NCBI GenBank assembly: GCA_963713275.1
Contig: CAVQLG010000005.1
Span: 68,911-132,910 of the forward strand
Direction of reading: 5' to 3'
DNA: 64,000 bases
DNA from: CAIWHR01 sp963713275
GTDB lineage: Bacteria; Pseudomonadota; Gammaproteobacteria; Burkholderiales; Casimicrobiaceae
Shown here: one piece after another, positions 52,808 through 62,188 of the stretch
How the letters are laid out: every line of letters starts with the position of its first letter
How positions within the stretch are numbered: position 1 is the stretch's first letter
Program-made: the position numbers and the translations under genes
Notes under the pieces: generated by a model
What the model was told of the DNA's origin: nothing
Database searches by the model: none
The model's input: the letters and a program-made list of their open reading frames with translations, nothing else

Positions 52808-55174
52808 TCAGAAATCGCTGAAATCGCCGCCGCGCTCGAGGGCCGAACCGGCGGATTCGTTGAGCTTCTGATAACCGGGGACCGAACGCCGCAGCAATTC
52901 CAGCGGGTTGGTCCCGAAACGGGCAAGGCCGTTGAGCTCGATCTGGGCGTAGACCGCGGACGTCGTCGTCTGCTCGGTGGTCGTGAGCCGCTGACCCACC
53001 AGCCTGAACGCCCAGCAATCTTCATTGTACTCGACCCCCGCGACCGCCTCCAGCGTCTTGCTGTCGACGATCGAATAGTTCCAGCGACCCACGACCGACC
53101 ACCTGTCGGCGACCGGCCACTGCGCCGAGATGTCGAACTGCTTCAGCACCGCCGATCCGCCGGCGGGGTCGACCAGGTTGCGCGTGTAGGAGTAGGTCCC
53201 ATTGATCACTCGGCCGGGCGCGGGCGTGTAGCGGGCGCCGACGTTGACCCGCGCAGTGTTCCACGCATCGAGATTGAACTGCATCAAGCCCGCGACCGAC
53301 CAGGCATCGGACAGCCGGCCTTCGACGCCGAACAACAGGTCGGACGACGAAGCGGAGCGCGGGCTCTCGTTCGCCAGCGTCACCTGCTGGCTGGAGAAGT
53401 AGTAGCGCTGCCCGACGGCGACGCGCAGGTGTTCGACGCCGGTCGAGGCGTTGAGAAACCGCGACGACAAGGCGAGCGTCAGCTGGTTGGCGTCGCCGAT
53501 CCGGTCGTAACCCAGGTAGCGGTTCTCGGTGAAGAGCTGCGGGAAGTTGTAGTCGTCGAGCGCGCTGTCGAAGTTCGGCAGCGTGCTCTGGTCCTTGTAG
53601 GGGATCACCGCGTAGTAGGCCCGGGGCTCCAGCGTCTGCACGAAGTCCTGGCCGAAGAAGCTGTCTTGGCGCTCCAGGTAAAGGCCCGCGTCAACGCTCG
53701 CGACCGGGAGCGTGAGGCTCGGGTTGCGCGAGCCTTCCCGCTTCTCGTCGAGCCAGTAGTAGCGCGAGATCACGCCGCCCTTCGCCTTTACGAACCACCA
53801 CGGCCCGTTGCGCGACCAGGAGATCGTCGGATACGCGTAGACGCGGTCGCCTTCGACGCGCGCGGATTGGCGGAAGCGCGCGTACTCCGCCGCGAGACCG
53901 AACTCGAGACCCGCCCACTCCACGTCGTTGACGGTGAGCAGCAGCTGCGGCAGCCGGTTGTACGGCTCCGCCGCCGGCGGGGCGCCGGGAACCTGCAGCG
54001 TCTGGAAGCTCTGCACCCGCGCGAGCAGCGAATACGGCCCCTGCGCCCAGGCAAGGCCCGCTTCGCGCGGCAGCGAGGTCTGCGAGGTCAGGCCCACGCT
54101 GGCGGAGAGGTCCGAGAAATAGGTGTCGTCGGAGACCTTGTTGAGGTTCCAGTAGCCGGCGAGCCCCGGCACCTGCGGCACGTTCTGGTTGTGCGTCCAA
54201 GACACGGCGTAGCGGTTGGTGCCGGTCTGCCGATCGTCGTACAGGTAAGCGCCGTCGATCTCCCCGCTCCACTCCGGCTGCAGGTAGCGGAACTGGCCGG
54301 CGAGCTGCAGCCCGCGCTTGCTCATGTAGCGCGGCAGGATCGTCGCGTCGTAGTTCGGGGCGAGGTTGAGGTAGTACGGCGTGGCGAACTCGATGCCGCG
54401 CAACTCCGAGGAACCCAGGACCGGCGTCAGGAAGCCGCTCTTGCGCTCACCCGACAGCGGGACCTCGAGCCACGGCGTGTACGCGATCGGCGCGCCGAGG
54501 AAGTGCAGCGTCGCGCCGTGGCCCGTGCCGACCTTGCGCGCCTGGTCGATCTCGAGCTCGTCGATGTGGAGGTACCAGTCCTCCCGCGCGGCAACGCAGG
54601 TCGTGTAGCGGGCGTCGACCACGTCATAGCGGTCCGGGCCGGCGAAGCGCAGCATCGTGGCGCTGCCGCGCGCGCCGTTCTCCCCGAAGTAGAAACGCGC
54701 CTCGCGGAAGAAGCCGGTCTCGGTGTCGCGCTTGTAGCGCAATTCCGGACCGGTGATCCAGTCGATCCCGAAACGCAGGACGACGCCACCCTTGCCCCAG
54801 ATCTCGTCGGCGAGGAAGTCGTAGCGCAGCCACTCGGCACGTACCGTCTCGGTCCGCGTGCGCAGCTCGACGCCGCCCTCGGCCTCGGCGTACGACTCGG
54901 CGACGCCTTCGATGCGGTCGGCGCGGATGAACACCGGGCTGTCTTCGGCGCTGCGGGGCGCGGGCATTCCGGCAAGCGGGGCGGCAAGCGGGGTCGGCGC
55001 CGCCGGCGCCGCCTCGGGGCGCTCACGCGCGAGCGGCGGATTGAGCCGCAGCGCGGGCTGCAGCGCCAGATCCGGCAGCGCCTGCGCTGCCGCCGCCGGC
55101 GCTTGCGCGCGCGGCGCGGTGGCCGCCAGCGCGAGCGCCCAGGCGAGCAGCAGCGAGAACAGTCTTCGGTTCAT
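52808..55174 (-). CDS. lptD: LPS-assembly outer-membrane protein LptD
   Basis: LptD forms, with LptE, the translocon that inserts LPS into the outer leaflet. The 788-residue precursor starts with a signal peptide (MNRRLFSLLLAWALALAATA). It continues through a periplasmic OstA-like domain (FIRADRIEGVAESYAEAEGGVELRT) and a long beta-barrel with typical alternating aromatic strands, ending in a low-charge C terminus. ATG 55174 was preferred over 55216 because it gives a proper signal peptide. It is divergent from amgK. Confidence 0.95.
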   Translation of the reverse strand: MNRRLFSLLLAWALALAATAPRAQAPAAAAQALPDLALQPALRLNPPLARERPEAAPAAPTPLAAPLAGMPAPRSAEDSPVFIRADRIEGVAESYAEAEGGVELRTRTETVRAEWLRYDFLADEIWGKGGVVLRFGIDWITGPELRYKRDTETGFFREARFYFGENGARGSATMLRFAGPDRYDVVDARYTTCVAAREDWYLHIDELEIDQARKVGTGHGATLHFLGAPIAYTPWLEVPLSGERKSGFLTPVLGSSELRGIEFATPYYLNLAPNYDATILPRYMSKRGLQLAGQFRYLQPEWSGEIDGAYLYDDRQTGTNRYAVSWTHNQNVPQVPGLAGYWNLNKVSDDTYFSDLSASVGLTSQTSLPREAGLAWAQGPYSLLARVQSFQTLQVPGAPPAAEPYNRLPQLLLTVNDVEWAGLEFGLAAEYARFRQSARVEGDRVYAYPTISWSRNGPWWFVKAKGGVISRYYWLDEKREGSRNPSLTLPVASVDAGLYLERQDSFFGQDFVQTLEPRAYYAVIPYKDQSTLPNFDSALDDYNFPQLFTENRYLGYDRIGDANQLTLALSSRFLNASTGVEHLRVAVGQRYYFSSQQVTLANESPRSASSSDLLFGVEGRLSDAWSVAGLMQFNLDAWNTARVNVGARYTPAPGRVINGTYSYTRNLVDPAGGSAVLKQFDISAQWPVADRWSVVGRWNYSIVDSKTLEAVAGVEYNEDCWAFRLVGQRLTTTEQTTTSAVYAQIELNGLARFGTNPLELLRRSVPGYQKLNESAGSALERGGDFSDF

Positions 55175-55329
55175 GCGCGGGATCGTGGCGGATAGCAGCC
55201 TGCTAAAATCTGGCATTCTATCGCGTCGCGGGAGCAGCTCCCGGCGCCCGCGGAACCCTGCGGTCCTTCACGGCCGCCGGGCCGTGCTCCGGCGCGAGCC
55301 ACCCCGACCGCTCGATCCTCACGCCAACG

Positions 55330-56373
55330 ATGGACCTCCACGACTCGGCGACGCGCGCCGACGCCCGCCTGGACCTGCTGACCGCGTGGGCGCGCAGCAC
55401 GCTCGGCACCGACTCGTTCGAGATCGCGCCGGCGTCGGCCGACGCCTCCTTTCGCCGCTATTTCCGCGTCGTCCCGCACGCGACGCACGCCCTCGCCCCG
55501 CACGCGTCGCTGATCGTGATGGACGCCCCACCCCCCGTGGAGGACTGCACGCCCTTCGTCCACGTCGCCGGGCTGCTCAACGACGCGGGCGTCCACGCGC
55601 CGCAGGTGCTCGCCGCCGATCTTTGCCGCGGCTTCCTGCTGCTCACCGACCTGGGCGAGCGCACCTATCTGTCGGCGCTCGACGACACTTCGGCGTCCGC
55701 GCTCTACTCCGACGCCATCGACGCGCTCATTCTCTGGCAGCGCGCGACGCGCATCGGCGCGCTACCCGCCTACGACGAGGCCCGGCTCGGCCGCGAGCTC
55801 GAGCTGTTTCCCGACTGGTACGTCGCCCGGCACCTTGGCTGCACGCTGTCGGCCGCGCAGTCGGCGGCGCTGCGCGAAGTGTTCCGCCTCGTGCTCGACA
55901 ACAACCTCGCCCAGCCGCGGGTGTTCGTCCACCGCGACTACCATTCGCGCAACCTCATGGTCTGCGCGCGCAATCCCGGCGTACTCGACTTCCAGGACGC
56001 GGTAACCGGCCCGATCACCTACGATCTCGTGTCGCTGCTGCGCGACGCCTACGTGCAGTGGGACGAGCCACGGCAGATCGACTGGGCGGTCCGCTACTGG
56101 GAGCGCGCGCGCCGGTCCGGCTTGCCCGTGAGCGCGGACTTCGGCAGTTTCTGGCGCGACTTCGAATGGATGGGCGTGCAACGCCAGCTCAAGGTGCTCG
56201 GGATCTTCGCGCGCCTCGCCCACCGGGACGGCAAGCGGGGATACCTCGACGACATGCCGCGCGTGCTCGGCTACCTGCGCCACGCGTGCGAGCGCTACGG
56301 CGCGCTCGCGCCGCTGCTGCGCCTGCTCGACGACCTCAACGGCCGCGCTGCCACGGTCGTCGTCACGTCCTGA
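55330..56373 (+). CDS. amgK: N-acetylmuramate/N-acetylglucosamine anomeric kinase
   Basis: This 347-residue aminoglycoside-phosphotransferase-fold kinase has FVHRDYHSRNLMV (catalytic loop, about residue 200) and GVLDFQDAVTGPITYDLVSLLRD (metal motif). Adjacent to a MurU-like nucleotidyltransferase, it is best read as AmgK, which phosphorylates MurNAc at C1 in the shortcut murein-recycling route known from Pseudomonas. The position divergent from lptD-surA is also shared with that group. murU follows 14 bases later. Confidence 0.9.
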   Translation: MDLHDSATRADARLDLLTAWARSTLGTDSFEIAPASADASFRRYFRVVPHATHALAPHASLIVMDAPPPVEDCTPFVHVAGLLNDAGVHAPQVLAADLCRGFLLLTDLGERTYLSALDDTSASALYSDAIDALILWQRATRIGALPAYDEARLGRELELFPDWYVARHLGCTLSAAQSAALREVFRLVLDNNLAQPRVFVHRDYHSRNLMVCARNPGVLDFQDAVTGPITYDLVSLLRDAYVQWDEPRQIDWAVRYWERARRSGLPVSADFGSFWRDFEWMGVQRQLKVLGIFARLAHRDGKRGYLDDMPRVLGYLRHACERYGALAPLLRLLDDLNGRAATVVVTS

Positions 56374-56387
56374 CGGGCCCGCAGCGG

Positions 56388-57104
56388 ATGGCCCTCGCCG
56401 CGATGATCCTGGCCGCCGGGCGCGGCGAGCGCATGCGGCCGCTGTCCGACGCCCGCCCCAAGCCGTTGCTGCCCGTGGGGAACAAGGCGCTCATCGTCTG
56501 GCAGATCGAGGCACTGCGCCGCGCCGGCTGCACGGAGATCGTGATCAACGCCGCGCACCTCGCACAGCGTCTGATCGACGCCCTCGGCGACGGCCGGTCG
56601 CTGGGCGTGCGCATCGCGTGGTCGATCGAGCCGGAACCGCTGGAAACCGCCGGCGGAATCGCCACCGCGCTGCCGCTGCTGCCCGCGGGACCCGTGTTCG
56701 TCGTGAGCGGCGACGTGTGGAGCCGGTTCGATTTCGCGACGCTCGCGCCGCGCGTGCGCGCGATGGCCGGCGGCGGCGGGGCGCGTGTGCATCTGGTGAT
56801 GGTGCCCAATCCGCCGTTCCATCCGGACGGCGACTTCGTGCTGCGCGAAGGCTGGCTGGCCGCCGACGGCGGGCCGCGCCTCACCTATGGCAACATCGGG
56901 ATCTACGACACCGCGCTGTTCCGCGAACTCCCGCGCGGTGTGAAGCTCAAACTCCTGCCGCTATACCGGCAATGGATCGCCGCCGGAATCGTCTCCGGCG
57001 AGCTCTACGCCGGACCGTGGGCCAATGTCGGCACGCCCGACGACCTCGCCCGGCTCGACGCCGCGCTGCAGCCGGAAACGGCGCCATCCCTGGACATCCG
57101 ATGA
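56388..57104 (+). CDS. murU: N-acetylmuramate-1-phosphate uridylyltransferase
   Basis: This 238-residue nucleotidyltransferase has the N-terminal AMILAAGRGERMRPLSDARPKPLLPVGNKALI signature. Further motifs are FVVSGDVWSRFDF (metal Asp) and GPWANVGTPDDL. After AmgK it converts MurNAc-1-P to UDP-MurNAc, bypassing de novo synthesis. Its stop overlaps the prlC start (ATGA). A glucose- or mannose-1-phosphate enzyme is less likely given the neighbour. Confidence 0.9.
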   Translation: MALAAMILAAGRGERMRPLSDARPKPLLPVGNKALIVWQIEALRRAGCTEIVINAAHLAQRLIDALGDGRSLGVRIAWSIEPEPLETAGGIATALPLLPAGPVFVVSGDVWSRFDFATLAPRVRAMAGGGGARVHLVMVPNPPFHPDGDFVLREGWLAADGGPRLTYGNIGIYDTALFRELPRGVKLKLLPLYRQWIAAGIVSGELYAGPWANVGTPDDLARLDAALQPETAPSLDIR

Positions 57105-59164
57105 GCCTCGACACCGATTCCAATCCCCTGCTCGATTTCTCCGGTTTGCCGCGTTTCGACGCGATCCGTGCCGACCACGTCGCGCCGGCCGTCGAAGCGC
57201 TGCTGCAGCGCGCGCGCGCGGTCGTGGCGACGGTGGTCGACGACCCGCGCCCGCCGACCTGGGAGACGCTGGTCGAGCCGATCGCCGTGGCGCTGGACGG
57301 CCTGGAGCGCGCCTGGGGCGCGACCTCGCATCTCAACGCGGTCGTGAGCACACCGCAGATGCGCGACGCGTACAACGGCAACCTGCCCGCCATCACCGCG
57401 TTCTACACCGACCTCGGCCAGAACCAGCGGCTGTTCGAGCGTTACAAGGCGCTGCGCGCTTCACCGGAGTATGCGACGCTGGAGCCCGCCCGCCGTCGGC
57501 TGATCGACAACGAGTTGCGCGACTTCCGCCTGGGCGGCGCGGAGCTGCCCGACGCCGACAAGGCGCGCTTCAAGGCGGCGCAGGAGGAGAGCGCGAACCT
57601 GTCGGCGCAGTTCGACGATCACGTGCTGGACGCGACCAACGACTGGTCGCTGTTTGTCGACGACGAGCGCGAGCTCGCCGGCGTGCCCACGGACGTGGTT
57701 GCGGCGGCGCACGCAGCCGCGGAGGCGGACGGCCGCCCCGGTTGGAAGCTCACGCTGCGGATGCCGTGCTACCTGCCGGTGATGCAGTACGCGGACAACC
57801 GCGCGCTGCGGGCAACGATGCATCGCGCGTACGCCACCCGGGCCTCGGAGCTCGGCGCGCGCGCCGAGTGGGACAACACGGCGCTGCTCGACCGCATCGT
57901 CGCGTTGCGCGCCGAGGAGGCACGGCTGCTGGGGTTCGAGAACTTCGCGCAGCTCTCCCTCGCGCGCAAGATGGCGAGCGACCCGGCGCAGGTGCTGGCT
58001 TTCCTGCGCGACCTCGCCGCGAAGGCGCGGCCCTACGCGCTGCGCGACATGGCCGCGCTCAGCGCGTTCGCGCGCGAACGGCTCGGCCTCGCCGAGCTCG
58101 CCCCGTGGGACCTCGCGTGGGCGTCCGAGAAGCTCAAGGCCGACCGTTACGCGTTCTCGGAGCAGCAAGTCCGGCAGTACTTCCCCGAGCCCAAGGTGCT
58201 CGCCGGCCTGTTCCGGCTCGTCGAAACCGTGTACGGCGTGCGCATCCGCGCGGCGCAGGCCCCCATCTGGCATCCGGCGGTGCGCTTCTTCGACATCACT
58301 TCGGACGACGGCGCGTTGGTGGGCCAGTTCTACCTCGACGCCTACGCGCGCCCCGGCAAGCAGGGGGGAGCGTGGATGGACGACGCGATCAACCGGCGGC
58401 GCTTCGGCGAGCGCCTGCAGCATCCCGTCGCCTACCTCACCTGCAACCTGTCCGCCCCCGTCGCCGGCAAGCCCGCCACGTTCACGCACGACGAGGTCAT
58501 CACGCTGTTCCACGAGTTCGGGCACGGCCTGCACCAACTGCTGACGCGCATCGACGTCGCGGGGGTTTCGGGGATCGAGGGCGTCGAATGGGATGCAATC
58601 GAGCTTCCCAGCCAGATCATGGAGAACTGGTGCTGGGAGTGGGACGTGGTGGCGCCGATGACCGCGCACGTCGACACCGGCGCCCAGTTGCCGCGCGAGC
58701 TGTTCGACCGCATGCTGGCGGCGAAGAACTTCCAGACCGGTCTTGCCACGGTGCGCCAGCTCGAGTTCGCGCTGTTCGACATGCTGCTGCACTCCGCCTA
58801 CGAGCCGGGCGGCGGCGGCGCGTGGTCGTCGCCGCAGCAGTTGGTCGAGGAAGTGCGCCGCGAGGTCGCCGTCGTTCCGCGCGCCGACTACGACCGCAGC
58901 CTGCAGGCGTTCAGCCACATCTTCGCCGGCGGGTACGCCGCCGGCTACTACAGCTACAAGTGGGCCGAGGTTCTTTCGGCCGACGCCTACGCGCGCTTCG
59001 AGGAGGAGGGCGTGCTGTCGCCGACCGTCGGGGCGAGCTTCCGCGACGAGGTCCTCGCGCGCGGCGGCAGCCGTCCGGCCATGGAGTCCTTCATCGCCTT
59101 CCGCGGGCGCGCGCCCCAACTCGACGCCCTTCTACGGCATAATGGTATGGTGAGTACCGCCTGA
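57101..59164 (+). CDS. prlC: Oligopeptidase A (M3 family metallopeptidase)
   Basis: This 687-residue cytoplasmic zinc peptidase degrades signal-peptide fragments and short oligopeptides. The catalytic motif HEFGH is at about residue 471 (TLFHEFGHGLHQLLT), with the downstream Glu region IELPSQIMENW. The length matches PrlC. ATG 57101 overlaps the murU stop by 4 bases, so translation is coupled. It continues to the MVSTA C terminus just before the glutaredoxin gene. Confidence 0.95.
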   Translation: MSLDTDSNPLLDFSGLPRFDAIRADHVAPAVEALLQRARAVVATVVDDPRPPTWETLVEPIAVALDGLERAWGATSHLNAVVSTPQMRDAYNGNLPAITAFYTDLGQNQRLFERYKALRASPEYATLEPARRRLIDNELRDFRLGGAELPDADKARFKAAQEESANLSAQFDDHVLDATNDWSLFVDDERELAGVPTDVVAAAHAAAEADGRPGWKLTLRMPCYLPVMQYADNRALRATMHRAYATRASELGARAEWDNTALLDRIVALRAEEARLLGFENFAQLSLARKMASDPAQVLAFLRDLAAKARPYALRDMAALSAFARERLGLAELAPWDLAWASEKLKADRYAFSEQQVRQYFPEPKVLAGLFRLVETVYGVRIRAAQAPIWHPAVRFFDITSDDGALVGQFYLDAYARPGKQGGAWMDDAINRRRFGERLQHPVAYLTCNLSAPVAGKPATFTHDEVITLFHEFGHGLHQLLTRIDVAGVSGIEGVEWDAIELPSQIMENWCWEWDVVAPMTAHVDTGAQLPRELFDRMLAAKNFQTGLATVRQLEFALFDMLLHSAYEPGGGGAWSSPQQLVEEVRREVAVVPRADYDRSLQAFSHIFAGGYAAGYYSYKWAEVLSADAYARFEEEGVLSPTVGASFRDEVLARGGSRPAMESFIAFRGRAPQLDALLRHNGMVSTA

Positions 59165-59184
59165 TCCTGCTCCAAGGAGGCAAC

Positions 59185-59787
59185 ATGGGCGTCGTCTTTC
59201 GTCTGGTGACCTGGACCTGCTGCGCGGCGGCTGTCTCGCTCGCGACGGGCGCGTCGGCGCAGGAACGTCAGGTCTACCGCTACACGGACAAGGACGGCAA
59301 CGTCGTGTACACCGACCGCCCACCGCCGGCGGAATCCAAGGACGTCCAGGCCAAACGCCTTGGCCCCAACTACATCGAGACCAACGAGCTGCCGCTCGCC
59401 GCACGGCAGGCGATGGAGCGTTTTCCGGTCACGCTCTACACCTTCGCCTGCGGCGAGCTCTGCCAGAATGCCGAAGGGCTCCTGAACCGGCGCGGGGTGC
59501 CGTTCTCCTCCGTCAACGTCGAGGACCCGAAGAACGCCGAGCGGCTCAAGGCCTTGACCGGGGACACGCAGGCGCCGGTGCTCCAGGTCGGCGAAAAGCT
59601 CCACGTGAAGGGCTACAACGAAGCCCGCTGGCAGGCGATGCTCGACGAAGCGGGTTACCCCAAGGCGCCCCAGACGCGGCAGGTGCAATCGCCGCGTCCA
59701 CCGTCCCCCGCGCCGGCACCGACGGCACGCGCCAGCGCTCCGTCGTCGGCCACCCCCACGCCCGGCGCCGGCTACCCGAAGCAGTAG
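59185..59787 (+). CDS. Exported glutaredoxin-like protein with DUF4124 domain
   Basis: This 200-residue protein has a signal peptide (cleavage near ASAQE) and a DUF4124 segment QVYRYTDKDGNVVYTDRPPP. A glutaredoxin-like domain starts at FPVTLYTFACGELCQNAEGLLNRRGVPF, with the late TGDTQAPVLQVGEKLHVKGYN. The redox pair is spaced C-GEL-C rather than CxxC, so classical disulfide exchange is uncertain. The Pro/Ala-rich tail (about 165-200) looks disordered. A strong Shine-Dalgarno (AAGGAGG) precedes the ATG. Confidence 0.83.
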   Translation: MGVVFRLVTWTCCAAAVSLATGASAQERQVYRYTDKDGNVVYTDRPPPAESKDVQAKRLGPNYIETNELPLAARQAMERFPVTLYTFACGELCQNAEGLLNRRGVPFSSVNVEDPKNAERLKALTGDTQAPVLQVGEKLHVKGYNEARWQAMLDEAGYPKAPQTRQVQSPRPPSPAPAPTARASAPSSATPTPGAGYPKQ

Positions 59788-60107
59788 GCCGCGCAGCCCG
59801 GCCGCAGTCACGCTCCGTCGTTCTGCGGGGCAAGCGCGATCCGCCCGGAAAGCTCGTTGCGAGCCGGAGGCGCCGCCTGCGCGTTCGCGCCATCGGTGAC
59901 TTGCCGTCCCGGCGCTACGATTCCGCGCGCATCACGGGATGCTGTGCCCACGAGGACCTGAACGGCATGCGCCAGGCTGATCGCGTACGACGCAACACGC
60001 GCAACGGTGCACAGCCACGGTTGCAGCCGACGTCGACCATGAAGGTGCCCGCGCCAGTGGCGGGGCTGCGGCGCGGACCCAGCGCGCAGGCCGGACCTAC
60101 CAACACA

Positions 60108-60132
60108 AAGCCCCACGATCATCGCGGGGCTT
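60108..60132 (-). terminator. Rho-independent terminator (minus strand)
   Basis: The arms AAGCCCC (60108-60114) and GGGGCTT (60126-60132) pair, with CGAT/ATCG pairing inside. On the minus strand the stem is followed by TGTGTTG. No protein gene ends immediately upstream on that strand, so it most likely ends the candidate small RNA. Confidence 0.55.
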
Positions 60133-60240
60133 CGCAGGTTCGCCACGTCACCGTGGCTTCATTTCGTTGCGTCACCGCAACGTGTGCCGGCGATGGGCCA
60201 CCGGCGTCAAGGCAGTCCTGTAGTGAATGTCATCTATAGA
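60108..60240 (-). ncRNA. Candidate structured small RNA with two GNRA-loop hairpins and a terminator
   Basis: Read on the minus strand, this stretch has a TATAGA-like box and a tiny 8-codon ORF (60233-60207) with an upstream GAGGAGG. Next comes a GCCGG/CCGGC stem (60205-60186). Then come two perfect 6-bp hairpins with GUGA tetraloops, GUUGCG-GUGA-CGCAAC (60181-60166) and GCCACG-GUGA-CGUGGC (60157-60142). A terminator hairpin ends the row. GUGA is a GNRA loop, and two identical loops on perfect stems are unlikely by chance. I do not recognise a known RNA family. The promoter is weak. Confidence 0.42.
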
Positions 60241-60657
60241 ACCCCTCCTCGTCGTTGTGATCGACCACTGCACCGGCGCCGTTTCGCGCAGATGAACCAG
60301 AGCACAGCGATGCGGGACACCGTCCCCGCCTACGCTTGCTGCGCGTCCTTGCTCTATCCGCGGGCGCCGGTCCACCCACCCCTTCCACAACCGCGATTTA
60401 AATCTACGCCGCGCCGCAAACAATGTCAAGCAAGAGTCTTTTCCAACAGTGCCGACGCACGTCTTGTTCGAAGTCAGGCGGTAGCGCGATTTCGAGGCAG
60501 AATCTGCGGTCGCGGTCGCCAACGGCTGGCGCTGAAGCGGCGACAACGCCCGGCAGAAGGGGTGGAGGGGGCTGCTTCGACCTTGTGGGGAGCGTCCGGC
60601 AATAGGGGCGCGCCCCCGCTGGCGACCGCAGGGGTGGCGAACGTGGTTGGCTGCCGA

Positions 60658-62188
60658 TCAGGTGAAGCGGAGGCGGAACGGGCGCTTCAGGTACTGGTGG
60701 ACGAGGTCGAGGTCGAGCCAGGGGCCGGCGTAGGTGTCGCGCACGAAGCGCAGGAAGGCCCGCACGCCGAGCGTCTGGTGGGACGCGGCCAGCGCGGTCG
60801 AGAAGCGGGCCAGGGTGTTGAGCAGGTGGGCCAGGCGCATGAGGTAGTGGTAGCCGCGCATCGCGTTCCAGTGCTTGGCAAACAGATGCTCGTAGCGGTA
60901 GCCGTGGTGCTTCTCGACCAGAATGCAGCTTTCGATTCCCCACCGGTGGCGCGCGGCGAGGTTGCAGCGTTGATGGACATTGTCGCGCCGCAGCTTGTGG
61001 CTCGAGATCCAGGCGTGGTTTGCGGTCTTGGTCACGATCTGGCCGTCCTCGGCGACGGCTTGCCATTGTTCGGCGCAGGCCACCACATGCACGGTGACGT
61101 GCTGCCTTTGGTTGGGGCCGTATTCGTAACGGATGTCATTGACCCAGCGGAAGTGCTGGTCGCGCTCGCCCCAGCGGTGGCGGTATTCATTGTCTGGCTG
61201 CAGGCGGAGCAGGCCGTGGTATTCCGCCCAGACCGAGGGCAGCGAGTCGTCTTTGAGGACGATCATGAACTGCCAGTGGTAAGCGCGGCACCGGGCCACC
61301 ACCGGCCCGTTGGGATACAGTCCATCGAGCAGCAGCATCACCGGCAGCCTGGGGAAGGCCTTCTTGAGGCGTGCGGTCAGGCGCTGAAAGGCGCGCAGCT
61401 CGCAGTCCTGCTTGCCTTCCTCGGTGTCGCCTTGCTGATAGTCGAGAAACTCGCTCAGCAATGGAATGACCATGCCGTTGTGAAAGCACAGGTTCGCTTC
61501 CAGGACATAGACGTGGTACTGATAGCGCGCTGGCGCGTCCGGATCCGCCCCTGCCACCCGCCGCTCTTGTAGCGACTCGCTCCACAACCTGGTGCTACCG
61601 AGTTTCTGCGTGCCGTCGATGGCGATGGGGTAGTGGTTGTCGATGCGATAGGCAGCAAACTTCTTCTTGCGGATGAGCCGCGCGACCAGCTCGAGATGGG
61701 CCTGCTCGATTTGACTGACGTCGATCTTGGTCAGCAGCCGAAACAACGTGTCGGCATGGGGCAAGCTGTCCAGCTCGGGGAACAGCAGCCGCAGGTTCTC
61801 CTCGAACTGCGGCCGCGTGATCTCGGTGTTGGCTTCCCGCCGGGAGCTGCAGTGCAGGACAAACACCAGCATGCCGTAGAGCATCAAGCTCACCAGCCCG
61901 TGCTTGAGCTTGTTCGGGTTGCGCGGGTCCTCGATCTGCCGCAGTCGTTTGAGCAGCGTTGGCAACTGCGCTCTGAACACCTGCGCTTGCGCGGTGACGG
62001 CCGCGATGCGCGCGTGGCGTTCTTCCGCGGTGCTTTGATAAGGGCAACAACGGCTGGCGGGGGTGGACTCCGTGGGCAGGATGAGACCCGCGGCTTGCTG
62101 TTGCCGCCGTAGTTCACGCTGCTGGAGTTTTTTTTTGCAGCGCTTGCTTGGCTGCTTCTCGTCCCGGGCGGCGACTGACTTTGCTCAT
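60658..62188 (-). CDS. DDE transposase (IS4-like superfamily), frame joined across an A9 run
   Basis: The main frame (GTG 61980 to 60658, 440 residues) has a DDE arrangement: YPIAIDGTQKLGS (Asp), VMLLLDGLYPNGPV (Asp) and RHRWGIESCILVEKHHGY (Glu). Upstream, ATG 62188 opens a frame MSKVSRRPGREAAKQALQKK that ends at TGA 62114. If one base is dropped in the nine-A run at 62136-62128, this frame continues into the transposase, giving about 509 residues. Either transcriptional slippage on A9 or an extra A in the assembly would explain it. The ATG overlaps the DUF4338 stop. Confidence 0.78.

Larger units (their letters stand above)
59788..60657. other. Intergenic region between the glutaredoxin gene and the transposase
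   Basis: About 870 bases without a recognisable protein gene. The left part is GC-rich and has open frames with no family resemblance. At 60108-60240 there is a row of hairpins ending in a terminator, listed as a candidate ncRNA. From about 60360 base composition drops and the sequence probably belongs to the edge of the mobile element. Its exact left end was not found. Confidence 0.5.

Noticed and set aside
59808..60239. Short open frames on both strands downstream of the glutaredoxin gene
   Set aside because: No family resemblance, Arg/Gly-biased composition, and they run through the hairpin array and terminator.
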